DNA from: an uncultured Bacteroidales bacterium
GTDB lineage: Bacteria > Bacteroidota > Bacteroidia > Bacteroidales > FEN-979
Assembly (NCBI GenBank): GCA_903926565.1
Contig: CAIYJU010000174.1
Span: 1 to 52,674, forward strand
Direction: 5' to 3'
Length of the DNA stretch: 52,674 nucleotides
Position numbers and translations under genes: made by a program. This document shows, piece by piece, positions 51,873-52,674 of the stretch. The notes beneath the pieces are model-generated. The model had not been told where the DNA came from, searched no databases, and was given only the letters and a program-made list of their open reading frames with translations. The stretch's first letter is position 1, and each line of letters starts with the position of its first letter.

Positions 51873-52674
51873 ATGAAGAAATATTTTCTTGGGATAGATC
51901 TTGGCTCGACAACTTCAAAGGCAATCATCATTGATGACCACGACCGGATCATCGGACGCGGCATTACCAACACCCGTGCAAATTATACGGTTGCAACCGA
52001 AATTGCGCGGCTGGAGGCTATTTACAATGCACGTTTCTCTCTTCTGAAAATGAAACTGGAGGACGAAATTGAACAAAAACCTGAGTACAGGAGATACCTG
52101 AAGGATATCGAATCGGTGTTCAGGTACCTGCAGTTCAAACGAAGGCTCGACCGTCTGAATGTCCAGTTCAGGGACACCATCGAAGTAACCTTCACCGGTG
52201 AAAAGAGAGATCACATCACCGGTTATGTCGACAAAATTGTAAAGGAAGTCGGGCCAGCCATTTTTGATGAATACCTTAATGGAAATTTGGGAGAAAAGAA
52301 CCAGTTTTTCCGGGATATTGTCAGTGAAAAATACAACAAGGAGGTTGGCGATCTCTCAAAAGAATACTTCGAGCCCATGATGCTTGTGTATGACAAGAGC
52401 ATCGCCCATGTGGAAAATGAGCTGACGGAATATGATTTCAGGGAGCTGGTTTACCAGTCGATGGAGCTGTTGAATGACAAATATTCCAACATGGAGGAGA
52501 TGTCTCCGGAAGAAACCGGTGTTGGATTCGACAGCGAACTGAACCTGCTGAAGGGCAATTACAAACAGATTTACGACTCCCTGAAAGGGCATATCAGTTT
52601 TGTGGCCAACCTCGACATCCATATCACCAATATGGTAGGAACCGGATATGGCCGGGCATTGCTTCCCTTTCCCG
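51873..52674 (+). CDS. BadF/BadG/BcrA/BcrD-family ATPase (BcrA-like), 3'-truncated by window edge
   Basis: The first 267 residues of an ASKHA-fold ATPase that would use ATP hydrolysis to drive low-potential electron transfer to the BcrB/BcrC-like core. The phosphate-binding start is MKKYFLGIDLGSTTSKAIIID, followed by a strand and RGITNTRANYTVATEIA. The next familiar motif, VGTGYGRALLPFP, appears only near residue 255, whereas in activators such as HgdC it comes at about residue 60-70. The roughly 190 residues between are charged and helical (LEAIYNARFSLLKMKLEDEIEQ...EYRRYLKDIESVFRYLQFKRRLDRL). From memory, BcrA/BadF (about 438 residues) are about 155 residues longer than BcrD/BadG, so such an insertion may be a BcrA trait. 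The gene continues beyond the window; a BcrD partner would be expected next. Confidence 0.82.
   Translation, partial: MKKYFLGIDLGSTTSKAIIIDDHDRIIGRGITNTRANYTVATEIARLEAIYNARFSLLKMKLEDEIEQKPEYRRYLKDIESVFRYLQFKRRLDRLNVQFRDTIEVTFTGEKRDHITGYVDKIVKEVGPAIFDEYLNGNLGEKNQFFRDIVSEKYNKEVGDLSKEYFEPMMLVYDKSIAHVENELTEYDFRELVYQSMELLNDKYSNMEEMSPEETGVGFDSELNLLKGNYKQIYDSLKGHISFVANLDIHITNMVGTGYGRALLPFP

Noticed and set aside
1-52674. tRNA genes, rRNA, insertion sequences, prophage genes
   Set aside because: None recognised by reading; a covariance-model scan would be needed to exclude small RNAs.

Overview
The window looks like a chromosomal segment from a Bacteroidota bacterium, probably an anaerobic or facultative Bacteroidales/Marinilabiliales-type heterotroph. 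The signs are several secreted proteins ending in a type IX secretion (T9SS) type A sorting domain, a carboxypeptidase-regulatory-domain TonB receptor, Bacteroidota-type promoters (TTTG, 19 bp, TAnnTTTG), weak Shine-Dalgarno signals, and intergenic palindromic repeats. This is inferred from gene content; no rRNA or other phylogenetic marker beyond L28 and KsgA is present.

Layout. 1-257: a composite palindromic repeat with a 15-bp tandem expansion. 258-1865 (-): methylcrotonyl-CoA carboxylase carboxyltransferase. 2171-5998 (+): a RelA/SpoT homologue with a degenerate hydrolase domain, followed by an overlapping ABC-2 exporter pair. 6062-13335 (-): two secreted proteins, a 2057-residue T9SS protein built from about 470-residue super-repeats and a parallel beta-helix protein. 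13797-14467 (-): a HigBA toxin-antitoxin pair with a palindromic operator over its promoter. 14696-18367 (+): a three-gene propionyl-CoA-carboxylase-type operon. 18369-18716 (-): a small lipoprotein. 18876-22946 (+): a T9SS papain-family peptidase. 23076-30874 (+): M20 amidohydrolase, TPR protein, KsgA, a TMTC-like membrane TPR protein and a fatty-acyl-AMP ligase. 30846-35672 (-): TonB receptor, its small companion, ribosomal protein L28 and CinA. 35774-38687 (+): nucleoside phosphorylase, a SirB1-like protein and a P1-nuclease/phospholipase-C-like T9SS protein. 38688-39042: a second copy of the composite repeat. 39043-39642 (+): a Uma2-family protein.

Two catabolic modules fill the right end. 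On the minus strand (49006 to 40833) lies an apparently complete reductive pyrimidine degradation set. PreT/PreA reduce uracil or thymine, dihydropyrimidinase opens the ring, beta-ureidopropionase releases the beta-amino acid, a class III aminotransferase makes the semialdehyde, and an MmsA-type dehydrogenase makes acetyl-CoA or propionyl-CoA. A KAS III-like gene follows. The nucleoside phosphorylase could supply the bases, and the propionyl-CoA carboxylase genes could take up the propionyl-CoA formed from thymine; both links are inferences. Divergently, on the plus strand from 49311 to the window edge, there is a three-gene cluster in the order and approximate sizes of bcrC-bcrB-bcrA of the ATP-dependent (class I) benzoyl-CoA reductase family. 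The last gene is cut by the window edge. This is the most notable system here, because the substrate is unknown and this enzyme class is not what one expects in Bacteroidota.

Repeats are a second theme. Large inverted repeats of the CACAGAG/CGCAAAG type occur at four intergenic sites, two of them bracketing the beta-ureidopropionase gene. A perfect-palindrome family (core AGACGCC...GGCGTCT) occurs three times, once in frame inside ksgA and once carrying the stop codon of the nucleoside phosphorylase gene. No tRNA, rRNA, CRISPR array, insertion sequence or prophage was recognised.
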